Shown: piece after piece, positions 1-8,233 of the stretch
How the letters are laid out: each line of letters opens with the position of its first letter
Position numbering within the stretch: position 1 is the stretch's first letter
Source: Algoriphagus formosus
GTDB taxonomy: Bacteria; Bacteroidota; Bacteroidia; Cytophagales; Cyclobacteriaceae
Reading direction: 5' to 3'
DNA length: 64,000 nt
NCBI RefSeq assembly: GCF_002807035.1
Contig: NZ_NIUC01000001.1
Coordinates: 372,001-436,000, forward strand
Program-made: the position numbers and the translations under genes
Notes under the pieces: model-generated
Databases searched by the model: none
What the model saw: the letters and a program-made list of their open reading frames with translations, nothing else
Told to the model about the DNA's origin: nothing

Positions 1-1511
1 GTGGAAGAGCCGGAAGGCTTTCTTCAGGCCACTCCTACCGGCTTTGGAATAAAGGCATTCAGAGTCAATTGGCAGATTTTAGAACTCCTGAGCTGTTGGA
101 GGCTGACCTGACCGGAATGGTATTGGACATGATAGCCTGGGGCAAGGATAATATTCAAGAAATGGCTTGGCTTACTCCCCCACCAAAAGCTAGCATAGCA
201 CAATCTGAAAAGGTGTTGGAGGCGATCGAAGCGATTGAAAATGGTCAGATTACAGCCCATGGAAAAGCCATTCAAACTTTACCCCTACAGCCAAGAATAG
301 CACATATGCTGCTCTATGCGAAAGAAAATGGACAGTTGGAATTAGCCACTGATGTGGCTGCTATCCTGGAGGAGCGAGATCCTTTGGGAGCTGATGCGGG
401 AGTAGATATCAATTTGCGCGTAGAAGCCCTGAGGAGGTATAGAGATCGTGGAGTAAGCATATCCAGAATCAAAAAAATAGAAAAGGTAGCTGCACAATAC
501 AGGAAAATCTTTCAGGTTACGCCAGAAAATTCGCCAGTTGATCCTTGGGCAACCGGACTTTTGCTAGCGTATGCCTACCCGGAACGGATCGCCGCAGCAC
601 GTCCTGGAAACAATGCTCAGTTTCAATTGGCGAATGGTAAAATTGCTCAAATCGGTCACCGAGATGATTTGGCTCATGAATCTTGGCTGGCCGTGGCCCA
701 GGTGGATGCGAGAGAAGGAATGGGCAAAATATGGTTAGCCGCCCCCTTGAATCCGAAGGATCTTGCACCCATGCTTAAGACTCGAGAAGTTTTAGAATGG
801 GACCGAAAAAAGGGTGGACTTATAGCGGAGACCGAAGTGCGAATTGGGGCGATTATTTTGGGAAAAAGACCACTCAAATCATTCAATCCAGAATTAGCCA
901 AGGAAGCCATTGTTAGGGCTATTCAGGAAGATGGCCAGTATTTATTGGATTGGAATGAGGAAACCCTACAGCTAATTTACCGGGTACAATCGATTAGAAA
1001 TTGGAATAATGATCCATCCTGGCCAGATTGGTCGGTTCAAAACCTCTGTAAAAATGCAACTGATTGGCTATCTCCCTATTTGATAGATATTTCGAAAAAT
1101 GAAGATCTCAAAAAGCTTAATTTAAAAGATATACTACTTCATTCTCTTTCCTTCGAGCAGCAGCAAATGCTAGCACAACTTGCTCCAGAAAAAATAGAAG
1201 TGCCCTCAGGAAGCAAGATTAAAATTGAATACCAAGAAGAAGGTTTGCAACCCCGACTATCCGTAAGATTGCAGGAGCTTTTTGGTTTGATAGATACTCC
1301 AAGGATAAATCAGGGGAAAAATGCTTTACTTCTTGAAATGCTTTCACCGGGCTTTAAGCCAGTGCAATTGACTCAAGATTTAAAAAGCTTTTGGTCAAAC
1401 GGCTATTTTGAAGTGAGAAAAGAACTGAAAAGAAGGTATCCCAAACACGAGTGGCCTGAAAATCCATTAGAAGCTGAGGCTGTTAGGGGTGTGAAAAAGA
1501 AAAGAGATTAA
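1..1511 (+). CDS. hrpB: ATP-dependent helicase HrpB, 3' part (5' end outside window)
   Basis: The reading frame is already open at base 3. Its first visible residues are GRAGR followed by SGHSYRLW, which is helicase motif VI of the DEAH-box family. About 500 codons of the C-terminal half follow: the winged-helix/ratchet-like region (LPLQPRIAHMLL, AAILEERDP) and the HrpB-specific C-terminal domain ending near KRRYPKHEWPENP. HrpB is a DExH-type helicase of unclear physiological role; E. coli hrpB is dispensable. The DEAH motif and both N-terminal RecA motifs would lie to the left of the window. The 3' end overlaps the converging gene on the minus strand by 4 bases. A TTG at 69 is not the true start, because homology continues upstream of it. 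Confidence 0.9.
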   Translation, partial: GRAGRLSSGHSYRLWNKGIQSQLADFRTPELLEADLTGMVLDMIAWGKDNIQEMAWLTPPPKASIAQSEKVLEAIEAIENGQITAHGKAIQTLPLQPRIAHMLLYAKENGQLELATDVAAILEERDPLGADAGVDINLRVEALRRYRDRGVSISRIKKIEKVAAQYRKIFQVTPENSPVDPWATGLLLAYAYPERIAAARPGNNAQFQLANGKIAQIGHRDDLAHESWLAVAQVDAREGMGKIWLAAPLNPKDLAPMLKTREVLEWDRKKGGLIAETEVRIGAIILGKRPLKSFNPELAKEAIVRAIQEDGQYLLDWNEETLQLIYRVQSIRNWNNDPSWPDWSVQNLCKNATDWLSPYLIDISKNEDLKKLNLKDILLHSLSFEQQQMLAQLAPEKIEVPSGSKIKIEYQEEGLQPRLSVRLQELFGLIDTPRINQGKNALLLEMLSPGFKPVQLTQDLKSFWSNGYFEVRKELKRRYPKHEWPENPLEAEAVRGVKKKRD

Positions 1512-2131
1512 TCCTCTAAATGGTCCAGGAAATCTAAAAGCTGCAGGAATGAAGCGATAGTAAATGGAGTCATGCCCGTCTTTTTAATTTCCTCTAAATA
1601 AATATCCCGTAAAACCGGATAATCATCGGGATTATAAATTCTGGCTAAGGTTACCCCACGAAAAACGTAATACACAAAGTTTTGTGTCCTAAACACTTTT
1701 TCTTTTCGATCTGCAAAAGCTTTCTCAAGGTTTTCCGGAATGATCATTTCGTCCATCCAATGAAATCCATGACCCACAAAAAACTTCTCTGCAGCCATAA
1801 TTGATTGAGCCAGCTGTGAATTTGAGTTTAAGACAAAACGCTTAGGAAGCTCTTTCCCTATTTTGTCAGGACTTTGGATAAGAGTAATGGATCGACGGGA
1901 ATAATCACTTAAGCTCGGGAGAAATTTATGGATGATTTCCTCAACCTGATGAATTCTTACCCCCAAATTATATTCTAAATAGCTCACATCTGGATATTCA
2001 GAATAATGAATAAAAACCACTTGCTGCCCATGATCAAAATCTTTGAAAAACAGCAAGTGGTTTGGATGAAATTTAAAGCCAAAATCGCTCAGAAATTGAT
2101 TATGAAATCCAATGACGTCTAGCTTTCTCAT
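1508..2131 (-). CDS. Hypothetical protein, about 207 aa
   Basis: I do not recognise this family. The protein is rich in aromatic and charged residues, has no signal peptide or membrane segment, and looks cytoplasmic. I prefer the ATG at 2131 (MRKLDVIGF); a TTG at 2158 would add nine residues. It follows the HEAT-like gene at 2168-2692 with a short gap on the same strand, so the two probably form a transcription unit. It also happens to be in the same frame as that gene, with one TGA and a few codons between. The 3' end overlaps hrpB tail to tail. Function unknown. Confidence 0.7.
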   Translation of the reverse strand: MRKLDVIGFHNQFLSDFGFKFHPNHLLFFKDFDHGQQVVFIHYSEYPDVSYLEYNLGVRIHQVEEIIHKFLPSLSDYSRRSITLIQSPDKIGKELPKRFVLNSNSQLAQSIMAAEKFFVGHGFHWMDEMIIPENLEKAFADRKEKVFRTQNFVYYVFRGVTLARIYNPDDYPVLRDIYLEEIKKTGMTPFTIASFLQLLDFLDHLED

Positions 2132-2167
2132 ATGAATATTAACTTCAAAAAGTCTCAAAAGTTGTAC

Positions 2168-2692
2168 TCAATCAGAAAATAATTCTCTCATTTCCAATAA
2201 CATAGGCTCAACCTCAGATTTTTTAATGGAAAGACTATCAGGATCTTCCGGGTTGTGGAGGTAGTGATTCCAGTGCTTCTCTGCTTTTCGAATGGTTCTT
2301 GGCGAAATATCGAATTCCACGCTATCCAAATATTCCTTTGCCAAACTGGAAGCCTTGAAATTTCCAAATAAGTACACTCGGAAAACATCAACAAAACGCT
2401 GGCTCAGGTCGAATTCTTCTAAAATCTGCACAAAAGCTCCCTGCTGCTGCTTATTTTTTCGATCATGGATAGCCTTAAAAATCGCATCCAGTGATTCCTC
2501 ATTCCAATGCGTTTTAGACAAGGCTCTACAAGCCAGATAGGCAGCTTCCCAATCATCAGAAAGCACTAATTCGATCAACTTATCTTTGACTTCTTCGGTA
2601 GCTTTAAGCCCAAGTTTATCAGCAAAATTGTAAGCCTCTGCTTCCTCGGGGTCAAGCATTCGCTGAAAGAGTTTTTCTATTTCTTCGTCCAT
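2168..2692 (-). CDS. Hypothetical HEAT-like helical protein, 174 aa
   Basis: A strongly acidic, all-helical small protein starting MDEEIEKLFQRML. The central part (VKDKLIELVLSDDWEAAYLA) has the helix-turn-helix spacing of HEAT/ARM-like repeats, suggesting a protein-interaction scaffold, but I cannot assign a family. It has no signal peptide. It lies immediately upstream of the unknown gene at 1508-2131 on the same strand and is divergent from the release-factor-like gene beginning at 2737, with only 44 bases between the two starts. Confidence 0.7.
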   Translation of the reverse strand: MDEEIEKLFQRMLDPEEAEAYNFADKLGLKATEEVKDKLIELVLSDDWEAAYLACRALSKTHWNEESLDAIFKAIHDRKNKQQQGAFVQILEEFDLSQRFVDVFRVYLFGNFKASSLAKEYLDSVEFDISPRTIRKAEKHWNHYLHNPEDPDSLSIKKSEVEPMLLEMRELFSD

Positions 2693-2736
2693 AGTTATTT
2701 GTTTATTTGCAGAAATCCTTTTCTGGATCTAATTGT

Positions 2737-3444
2737 ATGCATATTCCCAATACCCAAAATATTGATTTTACGACTTTTGAGGAGCTATTGAAAAAGTCCA
2801 AAAAGGAAAATCTGGATCTTCAATACAATCAAAAAAAGCACCAACTCGAGTTGGGGATGCAAAATAAATGGTTTGCCAAGATATTTCTTCCTTAGGACCA
2901 CAATTGGCAAAATGATCAACTCGTTCTTCAATCCAAATCAGCCATAGCATTGGTTGGAATTAGAGCCGGGCAAGCATTTACAGGGCTCATTGAAAATCGC
3001 CAATTGATTGATCACAAAATATTTCGAGCCTACATGGTTCGGAAAAAACAAGGTAAATCACAGGTTAAACATTTGAAAACCAAGGGTAAGTCTAGAGCAG
3101 GATCAAGAATCAGATTAGCTGAAACAGAGCGTTTTTTCAATGAAATTAATGAAAGGCTAGAAGTCTATGCAGAGCAGGTAGCCGTAGATCGATGGGGAAT
3201 AGCCTGTGGAAAAACCCTTTGGCCCTATCTCTTTGATGCGGAGGTTCCTCCCCCATTTTCAAAAAAAGATCCAAACCTTGTTCAGCTTCCCTTCCATGTG
3301 CAGCAAGCATCATTTGAGGAATTACAAGCAATTTCAGAACTATTGATGGGTTTTCACCTTTTACTTTCCGATGAAGGGGAAGACTTTTTTGAAGAAATTC
3401 TTCAAAAACCCAAAGATGATTTAAGTACCGAAGATGACTGGTAA
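2737..3444 (+). pseudogene. Bacteroidetes VLRF1-type (Vms1-like) release factor, interrupted by an in-frame TAG
   Basis: One frame runs from the ATG at 2737 to the TAA ending at 3444 and is broken only by a TAG at 2893-2895, about 52 codons in. The part after the stop carries the family core: ALVGIRAGQAFTGLIENR, YMVRKKQGKSQ and GSRIRLAETERFFNEINERL, then WGIACGKTLWPYLFDAEVPP. This resembles the VLRF1 domain of the eRF1-like release-factor superfamily, whose eukaryotic member Vms1/ANKZF1 releases peptides from stalled ribosomes. The segment before the stop (DLQYNQKKHQLEL, KWFAKIFLP) reads as the natural N-terminus, so I treat it as one gene. A TTG at 2950 could start a shorter product but falls inside the conserved core. 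Either a real nonsense allele, a readthrough gene or a base-call error. Confidence 0.7.
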
Positions 3445-3445
3445 C

Positions 3446-3476
3446 AAAAAAGCCCCAAAAAATCGGGGCTCTTGCT
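3446..3476 (-). terminator. Intrinsic terminator of the TM2 gene (minus strand)
   Basis: AGCCCC (3451-3456) and GGGGCT (3465-3470) form a perfect 6 bp stem. Read on the minus strand it is followed by a run of T (the A run at 3446-3450), so it best terminates the TM2 gene ending at 3497. It may also stop transcripts coming from the release-factor gene that ends at 3444. Confidence 0.75.
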
Positions 3477-3496
3477 AGTGGTTAGTGATTTTCAAT

Positions 3497-3883
3497 TTAT
3501 GCGTTTCCGCCATTTCCATCCATAGGAGAAGGATATTGATTGGAAAGCATTGCCAAGGTTTCATGTGCCATCTTGACGTTGTATTCATAGGCTAGGCTCT
3601 TGTAATTGACCAAATCCACGATCGTACCGATAAAGCACAATCCGACAGTCAAAATATATAGAATACCTAAGCCGATTTGTCCCAAGATGAATCGATGCAA
3701 ACCTGCAAATCCAAAGAAACCGATCAAGGTCAAGATTAGGATCATTTGAGCGTCTTTTCTTCTCGCACGGTAAACCTGTGCAAAGAGAGATGCTTGATCG
3801 TCATCCATATTTTTCATCAGTCCTTGAATGTAGCCCAATTCCATTCCTTCGAGTTCGGGCAGGTGTCTTAATACATTAGCCAT
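3497..3883 (-). CDS. TM2 domain-containing membrane protein, 128 aa
   Basis: The TM2 pattern is clear: two hydrophobic helices joined by a short turn containing GFFGFAGLHRFILGQIGLG and a second helix ILTVGLCFIGTIVDLVN. The soluble N-terminus (about 45 residues) begins MANVLRHLPELEGMELGYI, and the C-terminal tail carries a short Pro/Gly-rich end. TM2 proteins are small membrane proteins of unknown molecular role. It overlaps the 3' end of the DUF2752 gene (3876) by 8 bases, so the two are translationally coupled; in Bacteroidota these two families often sit together. Confidence 0.85.
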   Translation of the reverse strand: MANVLRHLPELEGMELGYIQGLMKNMDDDQASLFAQVYRARRKDAQMILILTLIGFFGFAGLHRFILGQIGLGILYILTVGLCFIGTIVDLVNYKSLAYEYNVKMAHETLAMLSNQYPSPMDGNGGNA

Positions 3884-4181
3884 AGTTGTGTGTTGTTTTT
3901 AGGTTGCTTATCAAATTCCAAATTCTAGAAATAATCACCAGATACGCCAAAGCTGCCAAGGGATGCATTTCCCAAGATGCCTGAAATTCTCCTCGTGCCA
4001 GTAGGTTCATGGCTCGGCCTAAACCGCAACCAGGACACCAACTGAACCCGAGATTTTCCAGCGGACAGAGCGAAAAGTGATTCGCTGCCCAAGGGTCAAT
4101 CGTGAGAATTGCAAGCAAACTTCCGATCCAAAAGATCAGTTCCAATGGAAGCTTCTGAAGTTTCAGGATGATTGCTTTCAT
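3876..4181 (-). CDS. DUF2752 family membrane protein, about 101 aa
   Basis: The hallmark is the Cys-rich segment CPLENLGFSWCPGCGLGRA between two predicted membrane helices (LIFWIGSLLAILTI near the N-terminus and PLAALAYLVIISRIWNLI near the C-terminus). The three cysteines could bind a metal, but the function of DUF2752 is unknown. I prefer the ATG at 4181 (MKAIILKLQK); an upstream ATG at 4235 would add 18 residues with no hydrophobic character. It is the first gene of a two-gene unit with the TM2 protein. Confidence 0.75.
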   Translation of the reverse strand: MKAIILKLQKLPLELIFWIGSLLAILTIDPWAANHFSLCPLENLGFSWCPGCGLGRAMNLLARGEFQASWEMHPLAALAYLVIISRIWNLISNLKTTHNYG

Positions 4182-4289
4182 GCCAGTAAGAATACGAAAA
4201 GGGTGCCAATGCCCAAAATGCATGTTTTTCGGCAAAAAGAAGGGGTTGGACGATTAAAATGATTGATAAACGTACAAAAATGTGTCCGA

Positions 4290-5372
4290 TTACGAACGGA
4301 TAACTTGAGGTAAGTTCAGTTTTATGACCTCTCCAAATTGTTCTTTTTGTTGAATTTCCATCATTCTGCGAAAACCTTCATAGCTTTTCTTGGAGCCGTA
4401 ATTTTTCCATCCCGAAAAGCGAAAAACAAGATCAACCAAATTTCCAGGAAGTGAATTTGTGCTTTTAATTCCAAGTGCATTGGAGGCTTCCTTTCCCAAG
4501 AAAAAATAAAATAATCCATCAACTTGCTGCCGGATGAGGGAATCAGGAATGTTTCCCTTATAGTAGCCACCGAGAGCACCTATCAAGGTTTTTCCTGCTT
4601 CTGTGCTTTTTAGATGTCTTTTCCTGATCAATCGATCCAACTCAAACGCTTCCTTGGAATTTTCAGGCCAAAAACTAGTATCCACTCCGATCAACTCCCC
4701 TATCCATTTCCAATACTGCAAAACAACCTCAAAATCGGATTCTGAGATATTCCTGCCCATTTTGATCATTCCACGAAGCACGATCATACTAAATGCCAAA
4801 TTTGTACCTAGCATATCCTCTTGGTTGATGGCTTTGCCAAACTTTGGGTCCCAGTCCCGTGCATATTTTTGGATAAAATACCTGCTAAAAGCATGAATCA
4901 ACCGAACTTTTGCGCAAGTTAGGAAGGCCCGAGAATCAGAAATAAATGCATTAGGCCGGAAAATATCCATCACAAAAACACCTGTCTCTGCCAGCCGCTT
5001 TCCGATATCCTGTACGATCCGTTTTGACCTGACTAGCACTTCTGCACCATCTCCAAAAGCATAGCAGTAGGGCAAGGAATAAAAACCCAATAGCCCTAAG
5101 TAGATATCCCCGTTTTTAGCAAAAAAATCCTGCCCATTTTGAAGAACTGAAGTTTCTTGAAGTGATTGTTTATCAAAATAAAACTGAAAGAAATTTCTCA
5201 CTCTCGGAATGAAATCAGGGCTTAATTGATCAGGAATTATATCCCAAGAATTGATTACATCAATAAAGCTTGGATTTGCTATCAAGTCCTCAACTGCCTG
5301 ATCTGCAAGGGGATCTTGTCTTTGTCGGAGTTGATCAAAATTCTGATTGGTGTAAAGCTTCAATTTGTCCAC
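4290..5372 (-). CDS. Oxygenase MpaB family protein (DUF2236-like, rubber-oxygenase fold), 360 aa
   Basis: The conserved helical core of the MpaB/latex-clearing-protein family is visible: YSLPYCYAFGDGAEVLVRS, RLAETGVFVMDIF, the region AKVRLIHAFSRYFIQKY containing the histidine and arginine expected near the haem, and NQEDMLGTNLAFSMIVLRGM. Length matches bacterial members. Characterised relatives use a b-type haem for oxidative cleavage of polyisoprene or of a farnesyl side chain; the substrate here is unknown. No signal peptide is seen. It is divergent from the TolB-like gene at 5421, with about 48 bases between the starts. Confidence 0.8.
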   Translation of the reverse strand: MDKLKLYTNQNFDQLRQRQDPLADQAVEDLIANPSFIDVINSWDIIPDQLSPDFIPRVRNFFQFYFDKQSLQETSVLQNGQDFFAKNGDIYLGLLGFYSLPYCYAFGDGAEVLVRSKRIVQDIGKRLAETGVFVMDIFRPNAFISDSRAFLTCAKVRLIHAFSRYFIQKYARDWDPKFGKAINQEDMLGTNLAFSMIVLRGMIKMGRNISESDFEVVLQYWKWIGELIGVDTSFWPENSKEAFELDRLIRKRHLKSTEAGKTLIGALGGYYKGNIPDSLIRQQVDGLFYFFLGKEASNALGIKSTNSLPGNLVDLVFRFSGWKNYGSKKSYEGFRRMMEIQQKEQFGEVIKLNLPQVIRS

Positions 5373-5420
5373 AGCAATCTAACCTTGATTTTGTATTTTG
5401 GTTGCACAAACCAATCATTT

Positions 5421-6317
5421 ATGCTGAAGAAGATTACTGCCAATCTCTGCTTTCTGTTCCTATTTTCTTTGCCGCTATTTGCGCAGGGAAGCTTTGATTT
5501 GATTCGAGTGGATACCAAAGGAAAGGGTAAAAACCTTGAAATTCTCGCAAAAACAGCTAAACCATTGACAGATAGAGTTGGCTATGACAATCAACCAAAT
5601 TTCATCAATGATCAGGAATTAGTTTTTTCGGCAGCTGATGATCAAGGAAATCACGACATAATTCTCTATAATTTTTCAACAAAGAACTTCACCAATCTTA
5701 CCAAAACTGCTGATCGAAGCGAATATTCCCCATCCATTACTGACTGCAAGCAATACATAGCTGCGGTCGTAGTTGAACCCGGGGGTGCTCAACGGCTTTG
5801 GCTTTACCCTATCAACCTTAGCGAGCCGGAGTTACTCTATGATGATATCGAGCCTGTGGGCTATTATGACTGGTATGACAACAAGGCGGCGATGTTTGTT
5901 TTGGGGGAGCCAAATTCATTGATTTATGCTAGAGGTCGAGGAGATCTCGTATCAATGGATCAGAATATCGGAAGATCAATAAAGCGAAGGCCAAAAACCT
6001 CAGAAATCACCTATCTTTCCAAAGAGGAAGTGCAGACAAAACCCGATGGTGTTGCCTTGGAATTACGGGCTTTTGACTTAAAAACCAATCGAAAATCCGA
6101 ACTGGGGCTAGGTCTGGCTGGATCAGAAGATTTCATCTGGGTGGATAAAAAATCTATTTTGATGGCACGAGGAAATGAGATTTTCATTACGAGAATAAAT
6201 GAAAATACTTGGTCCAAGCTAGCTGAAATCAGCCTTTCATCCCATCAAAATATTTCACGGATGGCTTACAGTGAAGACCTAGAAGTGCTAATTTTAGTAA
6301 TGGAGAGAAACCAATAA
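5421..6317 (+). CDS. Exported TolB-like beta-propeller protein, 298 aa
   Basis: The ATG at 5421 gives a clean signal peptide (MLKKITANLCFLFLFSLPLF followed by AQG). The open frame extends further upstream into the divergent gene, but that part has no signal. The mature protein has PD40/WD40-like blades as in TolB: DNQPNFINDQELVFSAADDQ, DIILYNFSTKNFTNLT and RSEYSPSITDCKQYIAAVV. A periplasmic location is likely. It precedes the SMP-30-like lactonase by 4 bases and probably forms a two-gene operon with it. Role unknown. Confidence 0.75.
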   Translation: MLKKITANLCFLFLFSLPLFAQGSFDLIRVDTKGKGKNLEILAKTAKPLTDRVGYDNQPNFINDQELVFSAADDQGNHDIILYNFSTKNFTNLTKTADRSEYSPSITDCKQYIAAVVVEPGGAQRLWLYPINLSEPELLYDDIEPVGYYDWYDNKAAMFVLGEPNSLIYARGRGDLVSMDQNIGRSIKRRPKTSEITYLSKEEVQTKPDGVALELRAFDLKTNRKSELGLGLAGSEDFIWVDKKSILMARGNEIFITRINENTWSKLAEISLSSHQNISRMAYSEDLEVLILVMERNQ

Positions 6318-6321
6318 ATCT

Positions 6322-7236
6322 ATGATCAATAAAAAATTACTACTCGCTCTGGTAGCGGGTATTTTATCCCAAACAGCTATGTCGCAAATTGAAGATAAAA
6401 AAGGAATCATCGTCAAAGGTGCCGAACTGGTAAAAGTCCAAGATGGATTTTCCTTTACCGAAGGCCCCGCAGTCAGTCGCGTGGGCGATGTGTATTTCAC
6501 AGACCAACCCAATGATCGTATCCATGTCTGGAACGCGATTTCAGGAGAAGTGTCAGTTTTTAAAGAAAATGCTGGGCGATCCAATGGCATGTATTTCAAG
6601 CTAGATGGGACACTCATCTCTTGTGCAGATGAGCAAAACCAGCTTTGGGCTTTGGATTCAAAGGGAAATGAAACGTTTTTGGTCGAAAACTTCAGAGGCA
6701 AAAAATTAAATGGTCCAAATGATGTCTGGGTGCGACCAAAGGGAGGAATGTATTTTACGGATCCTTTATATGTACGCCCTTATTGGGAAGGAATCCGAGG
6801 CAATGAATTGGAACAAGATGGAGAGCATGTCTATTTCTTGTCTGAGGATGGAGCGGAGTTTTTCCGAGTAGCTGAGGACTTAGTTAAGCCAAATGGTATC
6901 ATTGGTACACCTGATGGTAAATACCTCTATGTAGCAGATATCGGAGATAGCAAAACTTATCGCTATGAAATCAGAGAAGACGGTTATTTGATCAACAAGG
7001 AGCTTTTCTGCGAAATGGGATCAGATGGAATGACGATAGATAATCGAGGAAATGTTTACCTCACCGGAGACGGAGTGACTGTTTTTAGTTCGAAAGGCGA
7101 AAAAATCGCTCACATCCCTGTTCCTGCAAAATGGACAGCCAATGTCACCTTTGCCGCCTTGGATAGAAAAACTTTGTTTATCACCGCAATGGATGCGGTG
7201 TATACGCTTCAGATGAAAACTCGTGGAGTCTGGTAA
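6322..7236 (+). CDS. SMP-30/gluconolactonase/LRE family protein, exported, 304 aa
   Basis: A signal peptide (MINKKLLLALVAGILSQTAM) is followed by the six-bladed propeller typical of gluconolactonases. Signatures: the metal-binding Glu in FSFTEGPAV, LNGPNDVWVRPKGGMYFTDP, KPNGIIGTPDGKYLYVAD and GSDGMTIDNRGNVYLTG. Family members hydrolyse sugar lactones with a bound divalent cation. The exported form suggests action on aldonolactones in the periplasm. It is second in a likely operon with the TolB-like gene and ends convergent with the FrnE-like gene. Confidence 0.85.
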   Translation: MINKKLLLALVAGILSQTAMSQIEDKKGIIVKGAELVKVQDGFSFTEGPAVSRVGDVYFTDQPNDRIHVWNAISGEVSVFKENAGRSNGMYFKLDGTLISCADEQNQLWALDSKGNETFLVENFRGKKLNGPNDVWVRPKGGMYFTDPLYVRPYWEGIRGNELEQDGEHVYFLSEDGAEFFRVAEDLVKPNGIIGTPDGKYLYVADIGDSKTYRYEIREDGYLINKELFCEMGSDGMTIDNRGNVYLTGDGVTVFSSKGEKIAHIPVPAKWTANVTFAALDRKTLFITAMDAVYTLQMKTRGVW

Positions 7237-7240
7237 AAAA

Positions 7241-7297
7241 GTGGGGAGTTGGAAGCTAGGAGACGGGAGAAATCTTCCTACTCCAAGCTTCCTACTT
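7241..7297. repeat. Imperfect palindrome between convergent genes (REP-like)
   Basis: Two arms, about 7251-7268 (GGAAGCTAGGAG...) and 7275-7292 (TTCCTACTCCAAGCTTCC), are imperfect reverse complements around a short loop. The GGAAG/CTTCC composition resembles the short intergenic GGAAGTCGGAAG-type repeats common in Cytophagales genomes. It sits exactly between two converging genes and could also act as a bidirectional terminator, though no T run follows. Confidence 0.45.
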
Positions 7298-7307
7298 TCA
7301 TCTCTAT

Positions 7308-8015
7308 TTAGCAATTCCCGTCTATATCACAGCTTTCCCCGTTTTCAGCTGTTTTGATTTCTAAGACCGAGTTATTTTTCGCGAACTCAGACCATGCTTT
7401 TTCAAGGGTTTCCTCAAATACTTCGTCAGGCTGTGCTCCAGAAATCCCGTATTTTCGATCTAAAACGAAAAAAGGAACTCCTCTAACACCGATCAATCGG
7501 GATTCATAAATATCCTGATCCACAGCATCATCAAATTGATTGGACGCTAGCATAGATTTAATTTCGGATTCATTCAACCCGATTTCTGCTCCAAGCTTTA
7601 TCAGCGTATTCGGATCATCCACATTTTCTCCATCACTGAAGTAGGCTTTTAGTAAGCGTTCCTTCATTTCTCCACCTTTCCTATGCTTTTTTGCAAAATG
7701 AATGAGTCGGTGAGCATTTTTGGTATTGGCCACCTTTGCCTTCTCAAAGTCAAATTCCAATCCCTGCTCTTTGGCCATTTCCACCACATTTGAAGTGATT
7801 TCTCTGGTTTGATCTATGGACCATCCCTTTGACTGCGCCAAATGCTCTAAAGTATTGATCGATGGATTGGTTTTCTCTTCCGGATTCAGTTGGAAACTCT
7901 TCCATTCAATTTCTACCTGATCTTTCAAGGGAAATTTATCCAATGCTTTTTCAAGTTTTCGCTTGCCGATGTAGCAAAAAGGACAAACTACATCCGACCA
8001 AATTTCAATTTTCAT
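7308..8015 (-). CDS. DsbA family oxidoreductase, FrnE-like, 235 aa
   Basis: A thioredoxin fold with the redox motif CPFC at residues 11-14 near the start (MKIEIWSDVVCPFCYIGKRK), a helical insertion, and the cis-proline motif GVRGVPFFVLDRKYGISGAQ. The tail ends in a Cys-containing segment (ESCDIDGNC). There is no signal peptide, as usual for FrnE-type 2-hydroxychromene-2-carboxylate isomerase/DsbA-like cytoplasmic proteins. Relatives have been linked to protein disulfide exchange and oxidative stress. It is a single gene facing the lactonase gene tail to tail. Confidence 0.9.
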   Translation of the reverse strand: MKIEIWSDVVCPFCYIGKRKLEKALDKFPLKDQVEIEWKSFQLNPEEKTNPSINTLEHLAQSKGWSIDQTREITSNVVEMAKEQGLEFDFEKAKVANTKNAHRLIHFAKKHRKGGEMKERLLKAYFSDGENVDDPNTLIKLGAEIGLNESEIKSMLASNQFDDAVDQDIYESRLIGVRGVPFFVLDRKYGISGAQPDEVFEETLEKAWSEFAKNNSVLEIKTAENGESCDIDGNC

Positions 8016-8073
8016 AGACTTTTGATTTACTTATGGGAGAAATGATCAAATCATAAAAAGAGTTCACAGAATT

Positions 8074-8229
8074 TTGAAAACTAAAGAATGTCCATCCTGT
8101 GCCATGGAAATTGATGCCAAGGCAGCTATTTGCCCCATTTGCAAATATGAATTTCCGAAACGCTCACCTTGGATCACTTGGGTGGCTATTTTGCTTTTGA
8201 TCGTTTGGGTTTTAACCTATATCCTTTGA
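8074..8229 (+). CDS. Small zinc-ribbon plus one transmembrane helix protein, 51 aa
   Basis: The frame opens after a stop at 8023 and contains CPSCAME and, 14 residues after the first Cys pair begins, CPICKYEFPKR, which is a CxxC...CxxC zinc ribbon. One membrane helix follows (WITWVAILLLIVWVLTYIL) to the TGA at 8227-8229. The only start that keeps both Cys pairs is the TTG at 8074; an internal ATG would lose the first pair. It ends 4 bases before the aminotransferase start, which argues for co-transcription. Small proteins of this layout are common and often missed. Start is uncertain. Confidence 0.6.
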   Translation: MKTKECPSCAMEIDAKAAICPICKYEFPKRSPWITWVAILLLIVWVLTYIL

Positions 8230-8233
8230 TGCC

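Noticed and set aside
1508..2692. Two unknown minus-strand genes in the same frame separated by a TGA, as if one gene with readthrough
   Set aside because: Same frame happens one time in three by chance, each has a plausible ATG, and their composition differs. I see no shared domain across the stop.
2893..2895. TAG as a pyrrolysine codon
   Set aside because: Pyrrolysine use is not known in Bacteroidota and no pyl genes are in the window.
5226..5420. N-terminal extension of the TolB-like protein from 5226
   Set aside because: It runs antisense into the MpaB gene and lacks a signal peptide; the ATG at 5421 gives a clean signal.
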